From contig CAAEEO010000051.1 in assembly GCA_900754965.1 (NCBI GenBank), positions 59,613-123,612 on the forward strand: a stretch of DNA of 64,000 nucleotides, given 5' to 3'. Each line of letters opens with the position of its first letter. Position 1 is the first letter of the stretch. Origin of the DNA: an uncultured Oscillospiraceae bacterium (GTDB lineage: Bacteria > Bacillota > Clostridia > Oscillospirales > Oscillospiraceae). The position numbers and the translations under genes are program-made. Shown here piece by piece: positions 42,619 to 51,342 of the stretch. Below the pieces are notes generated by a model. The model searched no databases, had not been told where the DNA came from, and worked only from the letters and a program-made list of their open reading frames with translations.

Positions 42619-43020
42619 GTGAAACCTATTCTTTTGTTCGCCGGAACTGTCGGCACAAAAATACTCTTGACCAAAGCCGTTGCCGTAGGTCTGCTGCTGT
42701 TGACATTCGCACTCAAGGGCAGAGCGCTCCACCGTTCCGAAGAAGAATGGAACACATACATTCTTTCTCTCAACGACCGATTCGTACTCCGGTATGCAAC
42801 CGTGATCTATGTTTTTTCCGCAGTGCTGGCCTCCTTCGGCGTGTATGCGCTGCTGACACTGTTCCATGTGCCCCATCCCCTGTTCTGCACCATGGCATTG
42901 GCCATCCTGTGCGCCGGGATCACCGGGTTCCGCTTTTTCCACGACAAAAAGGCGCTGATCCTTCAAAAATTTCAGGAAGTGACCCGATTTGTCCGCGCGG
43001 AACAGTGCTCCGAAACCTGA
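42619..43020 (+). CDS. Small membrane protein of unknown function
   Basis: A 133-residue protein with three hydrophobic segments (about residues 3-27, 51-75, 80-100) and a basic C-terminal tail. I chose a GTG start at 42619 because GGGAGG lies seven bases upstream; an earlier in-frame ATG at 42562 is on the promoter. No family recognised. Confidence 0.6.
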   Translation: MKPILLFAGTVGTKILLTKAVAVGLLLLTFALKGRALHRSEEEWNTYILSLNDRFVLRYATVIYVFSAVLASFGVYALLTLFHVPHPLFCTMALAILCAGITGFRFFHDKKALILQKFQEVTRFVRAEQCSET

Positions 43021-43036
43021 GTATTCCTCATAAAGC

Positions 43037-43071
43037 AAAACACCGCTGCGTTTCTGCAGCGGTGTTTTTCG
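43037..43071 (+). terminator. Terminator of the 133-residue membrane protein gene
   Basis: Stem AACACCGCTGC / GCAGCGGTGTT followed by TTTT. Confidence 0.85.
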
Positions 43072-43085
43072 ATTTCAGCAAAATA

Positions 43086-43119
43086 AAAAATCCTCGGAAA
43101 CCGAAGTTTCCGAGGATTT
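43086..43119 (-). terminator. Terminator of the tRNA operon
   Basis: Minus-strand stem AAATCCTCGGAAAC / GTTTCCGAGGATTT around a TTCG tetraloop, then TTTATTTT. Confidence 0.92.
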
Positions 43120-43195
43120 GGTGGAGACGAATGGGCTCGAACCATCGACCTCCTGCGTGTGAAGCAGGCGCTCTAACCAGCTGAGCTACGCCTCC
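43119..43195 (-). tRNA. tRNA-Val (anticodon CAC)
   Basis: Cloverleaf read on the minus strand: acceptor GGAGGCG / CGTCTCC, anticodon stem CCTGC / GCAGG with loop TTCACAC, T-arm GGTTCGAGCC. Discriminator A and an encoded CCA are present. It is the last tRNA of a three-gene operon and its CCA abuts the terminator. Confidence 0.95.
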
Positions 43196-43197
43196 AT

Positions 43198-43272
43198 TGG
43201 TGACCCGTACGGGAATCGAACCCATGTTACCGCCGTGAAAGGGCGGTGTCTTAACCGCTTGACCAACGGGCC
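43198..43272 (-). tRNA. tRNA-Glu (anticodon TTC)
   Basis: Acceptor GGCCCGT / ACGGGTC, anticodon stem CCGCC / GGCGG with loop CTTTCAC, T-loop GTTCGATTC, discriminator A and encoded CCA. It lies two bases upstream of tRNA-Val. Confidence 0.95.
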
Positions 43273-43303
43273 ATATAAACCGCCGAAATGACTTTCAGCG
43301 GTG

Positions 43304-43380
43304 TGGTAGCGGCACCTGGATTCGAACCGGGGACACTACGGGTATGAACCGTATGCTCTAGCCAACTGAGCTATGCCGCC
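43304..43380 (-). tRNA. tRNA-Met (anticodon CAT, elongator)
   Basis: Acceptor GGCGGCA / TGCCGCT, anticodon stem TACGG / CCGTA with loop TTCATAC, T-loop GTTCGAATC, encoded CCA. A paired first base and the absence of three GC pairs below the anticodon loop mark it as elongator, not initiator. It is first in the tRNA operon. Confidence 0.94.
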
Positions 43381-43394
43381 ACAACGCAAGAGTT

Positions 43395-43423
43395 ATTATA
43401 CGCAAAGCAGCGCAATTTGTCAA
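43395..43423 (-). promoter_or_regulatory. Consensus promoter of the tRNA operon
   Basis: Minus-strand TTGACA (43418-43423), exactly 17 bases, then TATAAT (43395-43400): a perfect sigma-A promoter. Confidence 0.95.
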
Positions 43424-43455
43424 TATCTTTTTTTAAAAAATTTTGCAAAATTTTT

Positions 43456-43483
43456 CCTCCGGTCTTTCGGGAAAGACCGGAGG
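43456..43483 (-). terminator. Terminator of the M23 peptidase gene
   Basis: Minus-strand stem CCTCCGGTCTTTC / GAAAGACCGGAGG with a short loop, followed by an A/T-rich run. Confidence 0.8.
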
Positions 43484-43489
43484 GGCAAA

Positions 43490-44272
43490 TCATAGTTTCG
43501 GAAGGTAGTCTGCCGGGTTCACGCTCTGTCCGTCCAAGGACATGGCCAGGTGCAGATGGAACGGCTCGTTATTCTCGCAGATTGCTGTCTTGCCAACGGC
43601 GCCGATGGTCTGTCCTGCCATCACCGTGTCCCCCACGGCCACATTCGGGGTCTCCTGCAAGTTGGCATAGTAGCTTTTCAGTCCCGCACCGTGGTCGATG
43701 ACCACCGTGGTACCATACAGGTCATCGGCATACACATCTTCCACTTTTCCGCCGGCAGCAGCCATGACCACCGTTCCGGCCTCTGCCAGAATGTCGATCC
43801 CGTCATGGGTGCGCCAATCGGACATGGTCACATTGTAGGTCAGGGCATCCATGCTGTAAGGCACTTCCACTTCTCCCACCACCGGCCAGAGGTACACACC
43901 GGTATTCAGCGGCGCCTCTACCGGAGCCTGCGGTTCCGGTTCCGGCACAAGAACCGGCTCCTGAGGTACTGACGGCTCCTGTACCGCCGTTTCCGGAGTC
44001 TGTACAGGCGCTGGCTCTGTCATGGTCTCCACCGTTTCCGGCGCCACAACGGAACTCACAGGCTCTCGCTGCGCCGGTTTCTCTTCCTCCAGCCAGTTGA
44101 CCGGCTGCTGTTCCGCCACAGGAACTTCCGCCTGGGGCTCCCGGGAGCCTTTTGCCGACAGGATCACCCATGCAGACAGTGCGATCACACAGATACATAG
44201 CCCGAGGGCTATGTAAAAGCCCTTTCCGTTCAGTCGGTCGGCTGCGCCGTACTCTTCATACTCATCGTTCAT
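43490..44272 (-). CDS. LytM/M23 metallopeptidase, SpoIIQ-like
   Basis: A 260-residue membrane-anchored peptidoglycan endopeptidase. It has a short cytosolic N-terminus, one membrane helix (about residues 19-39), a long Pro/Glu/Val-rich spacer (about 45-122) and a C-terminal LytM domain. The zinc site is complete: H156 and D160 (THDGID) and H239-L-H241. Clostridial SpoIIQ is similar in size and keeps these residues, so a sporulation role is possible. The ATG at 44272 follows GGAGG. It lies downstream of eno but beyond a strong terminator. Confidence 0.85.
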   Translation of the reverse strand: MNDEYEEYGAADRLNGKGFYIALGLCICVIALSAWVILSAKGSREPQAEVPVAEQQPVNWLEEEKPAQREPVSSVVAPETVETMTEPAPVQTPETAVQEPSVPQEPVLVPEPEPQAPVEAPLNTGVYLWPVVGEVEVPYSMDALTYNVTMSDWRTHDGIDILAEAGTVVMAAAGGKVEDVYADDLYGTTVVIDHGAGLKSYYANLQETPNVAVGDTVMAGQTIGAVGKTAICENNEPFHLHLAMSLDGQSVNPADYLPKL

Positions 44273-44290
44273 AAGAAACCTCCATAGCAA

Positions 44291-44335
44291 AAAAGGTGTT
44301 TTCACCGGCTATTCTTGCCAGTGAAAACACCTTTT
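44291..44335 (-). terminator. Terminator of the glycolytic operon
   Basis: Minus-strand stem AAAAGGTGTTTTCAC / GTGAAAACACCTTTT with a TGGC/GCCG inner extension, ending in TTTTTT, just after eno. Confidence 0.88.
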
Positions 44336-44366
44336 ATACTGCTTTGGAATGTTTTATCGGAAAAAC

Positions 44367-45659
44367 TTATTTCCGGATGGAGAAGAATGCGTCCATACCG
44401 GGATACTGTGCCACATCAAACAGCTCATCCTCGATACGCAGGAGCTGATTGTACTTGGCCACACGGTCTGTGCGGCTGGGTGCGCCGGTCTTGATCTGTC
44501 CGGCGTTGACTGCCACGGAAATATCCGCAATGGTGGTATCCTCGGTTTCGCCGGAGCGGTGGGACACGATGGCAGTCCAACCGGCTCTGTGTGCCATCGC
44601 AATGGCATCCAGCGTCTCGGTCAGGGTGCCGATCTGGTTGAGCTTGATGAGCACTGCATTGGCGCAGCCCAACTCGATGCCCTTTTTGATCCGCTCGGTG
44701 TTGGTGACAAACAGGTCGTCGCCCACCAGCTGCACCCGATCGCCGATCCGATCCATCAGCATCTTCCAGCCTTCCCAGTCGTCCTCGGCCATGCCGTCTT
44801 CAATGGAAATGATGGGATATTTGTTGGCAAAGTCCTCCCACATATCCACCATCTGCTCCCGGGTCATCACGGTGCCGCGTTTGGGCAGGTGGTAGCACTG
44901 ATCCTCCTGGTTGAACCAGTCAGCCACAGCGCCGTCAATGGCAATGCGGAAGTCCTCGCCGGGACGATAACCGGCATTTTCGATTGCGGTAACCAGTGCC
45001 TTCAGAGCGTCCTCGTCGCTGTCCAGATTGGGCGCATAGCCGCCCTCATCGCCCACGCCGTTGGCGTTGACCACTTTTTTCAGCGCATGGAACACCTCTG
45101 CGCACATCCGCAGCGCCTCGGTAAAGCTTTCTGCGCCAACGGGCATGATCATGAATTCCTGAATGTCCACATTGGAGCCGGTAGCATGTGCGCCGCCGTT
45201 GAGCACATTCATCATGGGCACGGGCAGAGTTTTGGCATTGCAGCCGCCAATGTAATTGTACAGACCCACGCCGGTGGCCTCAGCCGCAGCCTTTGCGCAA
45301 GCCAGAGACACGCCCAGAATGGCGTTTGCACCCAGACGAGTCTTGTTGGGCGTGCCGTCCAGTTCGATGAGCAGGCGGTCAATGGAAGTCTGATCCAGCG
45401 CGTTCAGACCCAGCATAGCCTCAGCAATCTCCGTGTTCACATTCTGCACCGCTTTGGTCACGCCCTTGCCCAGGTAACGACCCTTGTCGCCATCCCGCAG
45501 CTCGCATGCCTCATGGATACCGGTCGATGCGCCGGAGGGCACCGCAGCACGGCCCACAGTGCCGTCATCCAGGGTCACTTCCACTTCCACGGTGGGGTTG
45601 CCCCGGGAATCCATGATCTCGCGGGCCATCACATCTACGATCTCAAAATACTGTTTCAT
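44367..45659 (-). CDS. eno: Enolase
   Basis: Converts 2-phosphoglycerate to phosphoenolpyruvate. At 430 residues it is full length, with ARE(I)MDSRGNPTVEVEV at the N-terminus, the metal ligand segment ISIEDGMAEDDW and the signature LIKLNQIGTLTET, and SHRSGETEDTTIAD. It is the last gene of the leftward pgk-tpiA-gpmI-eno operon. Confidence 0.98.
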   Translation of the reverse strand: MKQYFEIVDVMAREIMDSRGNPTVEVEVTLDDGTVGRAAVPSGASTGIHEACELRDGDKGRYLGKGVTKAVQNVNTEIAEAMLGLNALDQTSIDRLLIELDGTPNKTRLGANAILGVSLACAKAAAEATGVGLYNYIGGCNAKTLPVPMMNVLNGGAHATGSNVDIQEFMIMPVGAESFTEALRMCAEVFHALKKVVNANGVGDEGGYAPNLDSDEDALKALVTAIENAGYRPGEDFRIAIDGAVADWFNQEDQCYHLPKRGTVMTREQMVDMWEDFANKYPIISIEDGMAEDDWEGWKMLMDRIGDRVQLVGDDLFVTNTERIKKGIELGCANAVLIKLNQIGTLTETLDAIAMAHRAGWTAIVSHRSGETEDTTIADISVAVNAGQIKTGAPSRTDRVAKYNQLLRIEDELFDVAQYPGMDAFFSIRK

Positions 45660-45694
45660 ACATTCTTCCTCCTAAATCTATGTCGTCTGTATTT

Positions 45695-47221
45695 TCAGTG
45701 TTTCTCATGCAGCAGCAGGCTCTCGCCGGTCATCTCCGGCGGAATGGGCAGCCCCATCAATTCCAGCATGGTAGGGGCAATGTCGCACAGGCGGCCGGAA
45801 CGCAGAATGGCCGTCGGCGCAAATTTCACCAGGAACGGTACGGGGTTGGTGGTATGAGCCGTATTCACCCGGCCGCTCTCGTCAAACATCAGATCCGCAT
45901 TGCCGTGGTCAGCCGTGACGCACAGGATATACCCTGCCTTGGCACAGGCATCCACTACCCGGCCCAGACATTCATCCACCGTTTCCACGGCCTTCACCGC
46001 CGCAGGCATCACCCCTGTATGCCCTACCATGTCGCAGTTGGCATAGTTGCAGATGATCATGTCATAGTCCCCGGTCTCGATCCGTTTCACCAGTTCCTCC
46101 GTCACGGCGCGAGCGCTCATTTCCGGCACCAGATCATAGGTGGCATACTCCTTGGGAGAGGGGACCAGCACCCGGTCTTCCCCGGGATACACAGTTTCCA
46201 CGCCGCCGTTGAAGAAAAAGGTGACATGGGCATACTTTTCCGTTTCTGCAATGCGGAGCTGTTTCAGGCCCATCCGGCTGACATATTCTCCCAAAGTGCA
46301 GTCGATGCGCTCCGGCGGATAGGCAATGGGCAGATCCAAATTTTCATCATACTGGGAAGTGCAGACATACCGTAGAGGAAATACCGTCTGTTTCCGGGTG
46401 AACCCATCAAACTCCGGCAGATTCAGCGCCCAGGTCATCTCTCTGGCCCGGTCGGGGCGGAAGTTCATGAAAATCACACTGTCCCCGGCGGCAATCATAC
46501 CCTCCCGGCAGCAGACCACAGGTTTCATAAACTCATCGGTCACACCGGCCTCGTAGCTGTCTGCCACTGCCTGCACCGGGTCCGGCGCATAAGGCGCCTG
46601 GCCGCAGACCATGGCGTCGTAGGCCAATTCGACCCGATCCCACCGTTTATCCCGATCCATGGCATAAAACCGGCCGGAAATGGTAGCGATTTTGGCATTT
46701 CCCAGAGCATCACAGGCGCTTTGCAGCTGCTGCACAAATCCTTTGCCGGATTGGGGGTCCACATCCCGTCCGTCCAGGAACGCATGGACATACACCCGCT
46801 CCACGCCCCGGCGCTTTGCCATTTCCAGGCAGGCCAGAATGTGGTCCATATGGCTGTGGACACCGCCGTCAGACAGCAATCCCATCACATGCAGCGCTTT
46901 CCCCTCTGCCTTTGCGCCGTCCATAGCGGCGGCATAGGCTGGATTTTCATAGAATCTTCCGTTCTCGATCTCCTGGCTGATACGGGGCAGGTCCTGAAAC
47001 ACCACCCGGCCGGCGCCAATGTTGGTGTGTCCCACCTCCGAGTTGCCCATCTGGCCTTCCGGCAATCCCACATCCAGTCCGGATGCGGACAGGTGTGTCA
47101 CCGGACTGTGGTCCAGAAGCGCATCAATCCGGGGCGTTTCCGCCATATAAATGGCGTTTCCGCCATTGGGTACGCCAATGCCGATTCCATCCAGGATCAC
47201 AAGGGCGATCTTATTGCTCAT
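45695..47221 (-). CDS. gpmI: 2,3-bisphosphoglycerate-independent phosphoglycerate mutase
   Basis: Mn-dependent interconversion of 3- and 2-phosphoglycerate. The 508-residue protein has LVILDGIGIG with the N-terminal metal Asp, the active-site Ser in GNSEVGHTNIGAG, and the C-terminal metal segment VTADHGNAD. It starts four bases after tpiA ends. Confidence 0.97.
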   Translation of the reverse strand: MSNKIALVILDGIGIGVPNGGNAIYMAETPRIDALLDHSPVTHLSASGLDVGLPEGQMGNSEVGHTNIGAGRVVFQDLPRISQEIENGRFYENPAYAAAMDGAKAEGKALHVMGLLSDGGVHSHMDHILACLEMAKRRGVERVYVHAFLDGRDVDPQSGKGFVQQLQSACDALGNAKIATISGRFYAMDRDKRWDRVELAYDAMVCGQAPYAPDPVQAVADSYEAGVTDEFMKPVVCCREGMIAAGDSVIFMNFRPDRAREMTWALNLPEFDGFTRKQTVFPLRYVCTSQYDENLDLPIAYPPERIDCTLGEYVSRMGLKQLRIAETEKYAHVTFFFNGGVETVYPGEDRVLVPSPKEYATYDLVPEMSARAVTEELVKRIETGDYDMIICNYANCDMVGHTGVMPAAVKAVETVDECLGRVVDACAKAGYILCVTADHGNADLMFDESGRVNTAHTTNPVPFLVKFAPTAILRSGRLCDIAPTMLELMGLPIPPEMTGESLLLHEKH

Positions 47222-47225
47222 TCCC

Positions 47226-47999
47226 TCACTCCTCGCTGGCTGCGCCCAAGATCACGGAGAAATCCGCCGGTTTCAGGGATGCTCCGCCGATCAGGCCGCC
47301 GTCAATATCCGGGCAGGCCAGCAGTTCTTCGCAGTTTTTCGCATTCATACTGCCGCCATACAGCACCGGCACAGCTCTGGCCGTTTTGGCATCATACAGT
47401 TTCCGAACCACCAGACGAATATGCTCGCAGACCTCCTGCGCCTGTTCTGCCGTGGCAGTCTTTCCGGTACCGATGGCCCAGACCGGCTCATAAGCAATGA
47501 TGCAGCGACGGGTCTCCCCATCGGTCAATCCCTCCAGGGCGCACTTGACCTGAATGGCAATCCACTCCAAAGTGATGCCCCGCTCCCGCTGCTCCAGGGT
47601 TTCCCCAACGCAGATGATGGGAGTGATGCCGTTTGCCAGCAGCTGCTTGACTTTGGCATTGACCTGGCTGTCAGTCTCTCCATGGTAGGCACGGCGCTCG
47701 CTGTGTCCCACGATGCAGAACTTCACGCCCAAATCTTTCAGCATGGCAGCAGACACCTCGCCGGTGTAAGCGCCCTGGGTATTGGCAGAAACATCCTGAG
47801 CTCCGATGGCCACCCGCATGCCCTTGACCGCCCGCAGGATACTGGGAATCAGGGGAAAGGGGACGCACAGCACCGTCTCACATCCCCGGTTTTTGGGCAG
47901 GAGAGGCCGCAGCTCATCCGCAAACTCTTTGGTCTGGGAGGCCAGCATATTCATTTTCCAGTTCCCGGCAATTACGGGTTTTCTGTATTTTTTATTCAT
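47226..47999 (-). CDS. tpiA: Triosephosphate isomerase
   Basis: Interconverts dihydroxyacetone phosphate and glyceraldehyde 3-phosphate. The 257-residue protein has AGNWKMN (catalytic Lys), GHSERR (catalytic His) and AYEPVWAIGTG (catalytic Glu). The ATG at 47999 lies 11 bases after the pgk stop. Confidence 0.97.
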   Translation of the reverse strand: MNKKYRKPVIAGNWKMNMLASQTKEFADELRPLLPKNRGCETVLCVPFPLIPSILRAVKGMRVAIGAQDVSANTQGAYTGEVSAAMLKDLGVKFCIVGHSERRAYHGETDSQVNAKVKQLLANGITPIICVGETLEQRERGITLEWIAIQVKCALEGLTDGETRRCIIAYEPVWAIGTGKTATAEQAQEVCEHIRLVVRKLYDAKTARAVPVLYGGSMNAKNCEELLACPDIDGGLIGGASLKPADFSVILGAASEE

Positions 48000-48010
48000 A
48001 GTATTCACCT

Positions 48011-49204
48011 TCAGGCATCCAGCAGGCAAGCCACGCCGGGCAGTTCTTTTCCTTCCAGGAACTCCAGAGAGGCGCCGCCGCCGGTGGAGATATGGGTCAT
48101 CCGATCGGCAAATCCCAGTTTTTCCACTGCTGCGGCACTGTCGCCGCCGCCCACGATCGTGATAGCGCCGGATTCCGCCACCGCTCTGGCCACTTCTTCT
48201 GTGCCCGTGGCGAAAGACGGGAACTCAAACACGCCCATCGGCCCGTTCCAGACCACTGTGCCTGCGCCCCGGATGGCGTTGGAGAACAGTTTGACGGTCT
48301 GGGGGCCAATATCCAGGCCCATATATCCGTCGGGAATCCCTGTCACATCCACCGTCATGAACTCTTCCACATCTTCAAACTTGTCATGCACCGCCGTATC
48401 CATCGGCAGCAGCAAATTCACGCCTTTTTCCTTGGCTTTTTCGATCATTTCCCGGGCATAGTCCACTTTGTCCTCTTCCAGCAGAGAAGTCCCCACGGAA
48501 TATCCCTGGGCCTTCAGGAAGGTATATGCCATACCGCCGCCGATGATGATGGTATCCGCTTTTTCCAGCAGATTGTTGATCACGCCGATCTTATCCGAAA
48601 CTTTAGCGCCGCCCAGAATGGCCACAAAGGGGCGTTTGGGATCGTCCAGCGCTTTGCCCATCACAGACAGCTCTTTCTCCACCAGAAGTCCTGCGTAGGC
48701 CGGCAGATAGGCCGCCACGCCTGCCGTGGAGGCATGGGCTCTGTGAACTGTACCGAATGCATCGGACACATATACATCCGCCAGACTTGCCAGCGCCTTG
48801 GCCAATTCGGGGTCATTTTTCTCCTCGCCCTTGTCAAACCGCAGGTTCTCCAACAGCAGAACCTGCCCCGGCTGGAGCGCAGCTGCTTTGGCTTTTGCGT
48901 CTTCGCCCACAATATCTTTGGCAAATTCCACAGGGATCTCCAGCAGCTCACTCAGCCGCTGTGCCACAGGCGCCAGTGTCAGGCTCTCTTTCCATTCGCC
49001 CTTGGGCTTGCCCAAATGGGAGCAGGCAATCACCGCTGCCCCGTGCTCCAACAGATAGCGGATGGTGGGCAGAGATGCCACAATACGCTTATCACTGGTG
49101 ATCTTGCCGGTAGCCTTGTCCTGAGGCACATTGAAATCACAGCGGAGCAACACTTTTTTTCCCGCCAGATCCAGATCCCGGACCGTTTTTTTGTTGTAGT
49201 TCAT
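48011..49204 (-). CDS. pgk: Phosphoglycerate kinase
   Basis: Makes ATP from 1,3-bisphosphoglycerate. The 397-residue protein has VLLRCDFNVP, HLGKPKGE, the hinge motif AILGGAKVSDKI and the C-terminal GGGDSAAAVEKLG nucleotide loop. Its ATG shares one base with the trmL stop codon (TGATG). No gapA is next to it. Confidence 0.97.
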   Translation of the reverse strand: MNYNKKTVRDLDLAGKKVLLRCDFNVPQDKATGKITSDKRIVASLPTIRYLLEHGAAVIACSHLGKPKGEWKESLTLAPVAQRLSELLEIPVEFAKDIVGEDAKAKAAALQPGQVLLLENLRFDKGEEKNDPELAKALASLADVYVSDAFGTVHRAHASTAGVAAYLPAYAGLLVEKELSVMGKALDDPKRPFVAILGGAKVSDKIGVINNLLEKADTIIIGGGMAYTFLKAQGYSVGTSLLEEDKVDYAREMIEKAKEKGVNLLLPMDTAVHDKFEDVEEFMTVDVTGIPDGYMGLDIGPQTVKLFSNAIRGAGTVVWNGPMGVFEFPSFATGTEEVARAVAESGAITIVGGGDSAAAVEKLGFADRMTHISTGGGASLEFLEGKELPGVACLLDA

Positions 49205-49695
49205 CAGATATCCTCCCTCATTGAACCAAAATCTTTTAAATTCGGAAATCCCTGCTGCCGCAGGGCTTCATAGGTAACAATTGCAGCTGCGTTGGACAGA
49301 TTCAGACTCCGCACAGTGGGACGCATGGGGATGCGGATACATCTGTCCCAATATTTTTCCCGGAGCCATTCCGGCAGTCCGGCAGACTCTCTGCCAAACA
49401 GGAAGGTCACATCCGGGGTGGTAAAATCACATTCCGTATAGCTATGAGGCGCTTTGGTGGTGGTCAGCCAAATATTGGCATCCCCATTCTGGGTAAAATA
49501 CTCGTCAATGGAATCATAGACATGCAGGTCGATGTCGTACCAATAATCCATGCCTGCCCGCCGCACGGCTTTGTCCGAAATATCGAATCCCAAAGGCCGG
49601 ATCAGGTGCAGCCGGGCGCCGGTACACACGCAGGTCCTGCCAATGGCGCCGGTATTATTTGGGATCTCCGGCTCCACAAGTACAAGGTTGATCAT
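49204..49695 (-). CDS. trmL: tRNA (cytidine/uridine-34 2'-O)-methyltransferase
   Basis: SPOUT-class methyltransferase acting on the wobble ribose of tRNA-Leu. The 163-residue protein has EPEIPNNTGAIGR, the SAM-knot loops FLFGRESAGLP and IRIPMRPTVRSLNLSNAAAIV. It is the first gene of the glycolytic operon. Confidence 0.93.
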   Translation of the reverse strand: MINLVLVEPEIPNNTGAIGRTCVCTGARLHLIRPLGFDISDKAVRRAGMDYWYDIDLHVYDSIDEYFTQNGDANIWLTTTKAPHSYTECDFTTPDVTFLFGRESAGLPEWLREKYWDRCIRIPMRPTVRSLNLSNAAAIVTYEALRQQGFPNLKDFGSMREDI

Positions 49696-49742
49696 GCTCT
49701 TTCTCCTGTGCCGCTATGCGGCATTGCTTTGATGATGTTTTA

Positions 49743-49771
49743 ATTGTATACCCATTTTGTACGAAATTCAA
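49743..49771 (-). promoter_or_regulatory. Promoter of trmL-pgk-tpiA-gpmI-eno
   Basis: Minus-strand TTGAAT (49766-49771), a 17-base spacer and TACAAT (49743-49748). Confidence 0.75.
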
Positions 49772-49862
49772 TAAAATTTGTAAAAAATACATTGATTTTC
49801 CATTCAATCAGTTCACAATTTTTGATTTTTTCTCTTATAGAACCTGCACAAATGACTTTCCG

Positions 49863-49891
49863 TTGCAAAGTCCGGCAAATTCGTCTATACT
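49863..49891 (+). promoter_or_regulatory. Promoter of the radical SAM gene
   Basis: TTGCAA (49863-49868), a 17-base spacer and TATACT (49886-49891). Confidence 0.7.
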
Positions 49892-49920
49892 GCTCTCATC
49901 AATGAAAAGGAGAACTGTTT

Positions 49921-50799
49921 ATGTCCATTTGCCTCCAATGCCCCCGACAGTGCGGCATCGACCGGAGTGTCCGAACCGGATTTTGTATGGTTCCGGAACT
50001 GCCCGTGGTCTCCCGGGCCGCGCCCCATTACGGCGAGGAACCCTGCATCTCCGGTGACAGAGGTTCCGGCACTGTCTTTTTTTCCGGATGCAATCTGCGC
50101 TGCGTCTTTTGCCAAAACCGGGAAATCAGCCGGGGTACAGCAGGAAAAGCCGTCACGATTCCACAACTGCGGGACATCTTTCTCCGACTTCGGGACCAGG
50201 GGGTACATAACCTCAATCTGGTCACCCCCAGCCATTATGCCTCCACCATCGCCCAGGCATTGGATGGGTTGGATCTGGGCATCCCCGTAATCTGGAACAG
50301 TTCCGGATATGACAGCGTGGAAACCCTCAAGCAATTGGAAGGAAAGGTGCAGATCTATCTGCCGGACCTGAAATACTCCGACCCGGCTCTGGCCCGGGCC
50401 TATTCCGCCGCACCGGACTATCCCCAGGTCGCCCTGGCCGCCCTGCAGGAAATGTATCGCCAGACCGGCCCCTATGTCCTGGACGATGACGGGATGATGC
50501 AGCGCGGACTTTTGATTCGGCACCTGATTTTACCGGAGCGCCCGAAAAACACCAAAGGCGTCCTGGAAATGCTGGCCGCCGCCCTGCCCCAAAATCACTA
50601 TTTATTCAGCCTCATGAGTCAATATACCCCCATGCCGGGACTGGAACAGTGGCCGGAACTGACGCACACCGTCACCCCCGCTCTCAGTGAATTCTGCTAC
50701 CGCTATATGCTCAAACTGGGCATCACCGACGGCTACTATCAGGACATCTCCGCCGCCACCGATGAAATGATCCCGGACTTTGACTTGACCGGGGTCTGA
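49921..50799 (+). CDS. Radical SAM protein, PflA/PflX-like (COG1313)
   Basis: A 292-residue radical SAM enzyme. The CX3CX2C cluster motif is in FFSGCNLRCVFCQNREIS (about residues 54-71). An N-terminal Cys group (CLQCPRQCGIDR, GFCMVP) may hold an extra metal site, as in the COG1313 group related to pyruvate formate-lyase activators. No glycyl-radical enzyme gene is adjacent, so the substrate is unknown. Confidence 0.85.
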   Translation: MSICLQCPRQCGIDRSVRTGFCMVPELPVVSRAAPHYGEEPCISGDRGSGTVFFSGCNLRCVFCQNREISRGTAGKAVTIPQLRDIFLRLRDQGVHNLNLVTPSHYASTIAQALDGLDLGIPVIWNSSGYDSVETLKQLEGKVQIYLPDLKYSDPALARAYSAAPDYPQVALAALQEMYRQTGPYVLDDDGMMQRGLLIRHLILPERPKNTKGVLEMLAAALPQNHYLFSLMSQYTPMPGLEQWPELTHTVTPALSEFCYRYMLKLGITDGYYQDISAATDEMIPDFDLTGV

Positions 50800-50854
50800 G
50801 GGCTGCCCCATCCCGTTTCCATAAACGTTCTCAGAATATCTCCTCCCCATTTGC

Positions 50855-50880
50855 CTCAGGTTCGCCTGAGGCTTTTTTGA
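50855..50880 (+). terminator. Terminator of the radical SAM gene
   Basis: Stem CCTCAGG / CCTGAGG around TTCG, followed by CTTTTTT. Confidence 0.9.
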
Positions 50881-50888
50881 TTTTACGC

Positions 50889-50945
50889 TTGACAATTTCG
50901 CATTCCGCTGTTATAGTTAGTTACACAAGTAATTAACCAACTAAC
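50889..50945 (+). promoter_or_regulatory. Promoter and inverted-repeat operator of the GntR-ABC operon
   Basis: TTGACA (50889-50894), a 17-base spacer and TATAGT (50912-50917). A 7-base inverted repeat GTTAGTT (50916-50922) / AACTAAC (50939-50945) overlaps the transcription start and encloses a second repeat TTAC-ACAA-GTAA (50921-50932). It is the probable binding site of the GntR protein it precedes. Confidence 0.8.
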
Positions 50946-50970
50946 GAACCAACAGAAGGAGGTGTTCCCG

Positions 50971-51342
50971 CTGAACATCAATTTTCAAAGCGAAACTCCC
51001 ATCTATCTTCAAATCGCCCGGGAACTGGAAGAGGCCATCCTGACCGGCATCTATCCGGAGGAGACCCAGGTCCCCTCCACCACAGAGCTGTCCACCGGAC
51101 TGCAAATCAATCCCGCCACCGTGCTCAAAGGCATGAACCAACTGGTGGCAGAACAAATTCTTTACAAGAAACGAGGCGTCGGCATGTTTGTATGCACCGG
51201 GGCAGCGGAGCGTATCCGCACCGCCCGCTTATCAGAATTTTACGACCGTTATATTCTCCCCATGCTGCGGGAAGGCGAGCGGTTGGGCATGGCCCAGGAA
51301 GATCTCATTCAACTGATCCAAAAGGGAGGAAACACGCAATGA
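50971..51342 (+). CDS. GntR-family regulator (YtrA type)
   Basis: A 123-residue regulator consisting of a winged helix (YLQIARELEEAILTGIYPEETQVPSTTELSTGL... with NPATVLKGMNQL as recognition helix) and a short dimer tail. YtrA-type proteins repress ABC transporter operons. AAGGAGG (50956-50962) is eight bases before a CTG codon at 50971. The only other candidate, GTG at 50962, overlaps the ribosome site, so a CTG start is the best reading. Its stop overlaps the ABC gene start (ATGA). Confidence 0.85.
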   Translation: MNINFQSETPIYLQIARELEEAILTGIYPEETQVPSTTELSTGLQINPATVLKGMNQLVAEQILYKKRGVGMFVCTGAAERIRTARLSEFYDRYILPMLREGERLGMAQEDLIQLIQKGGNTQ

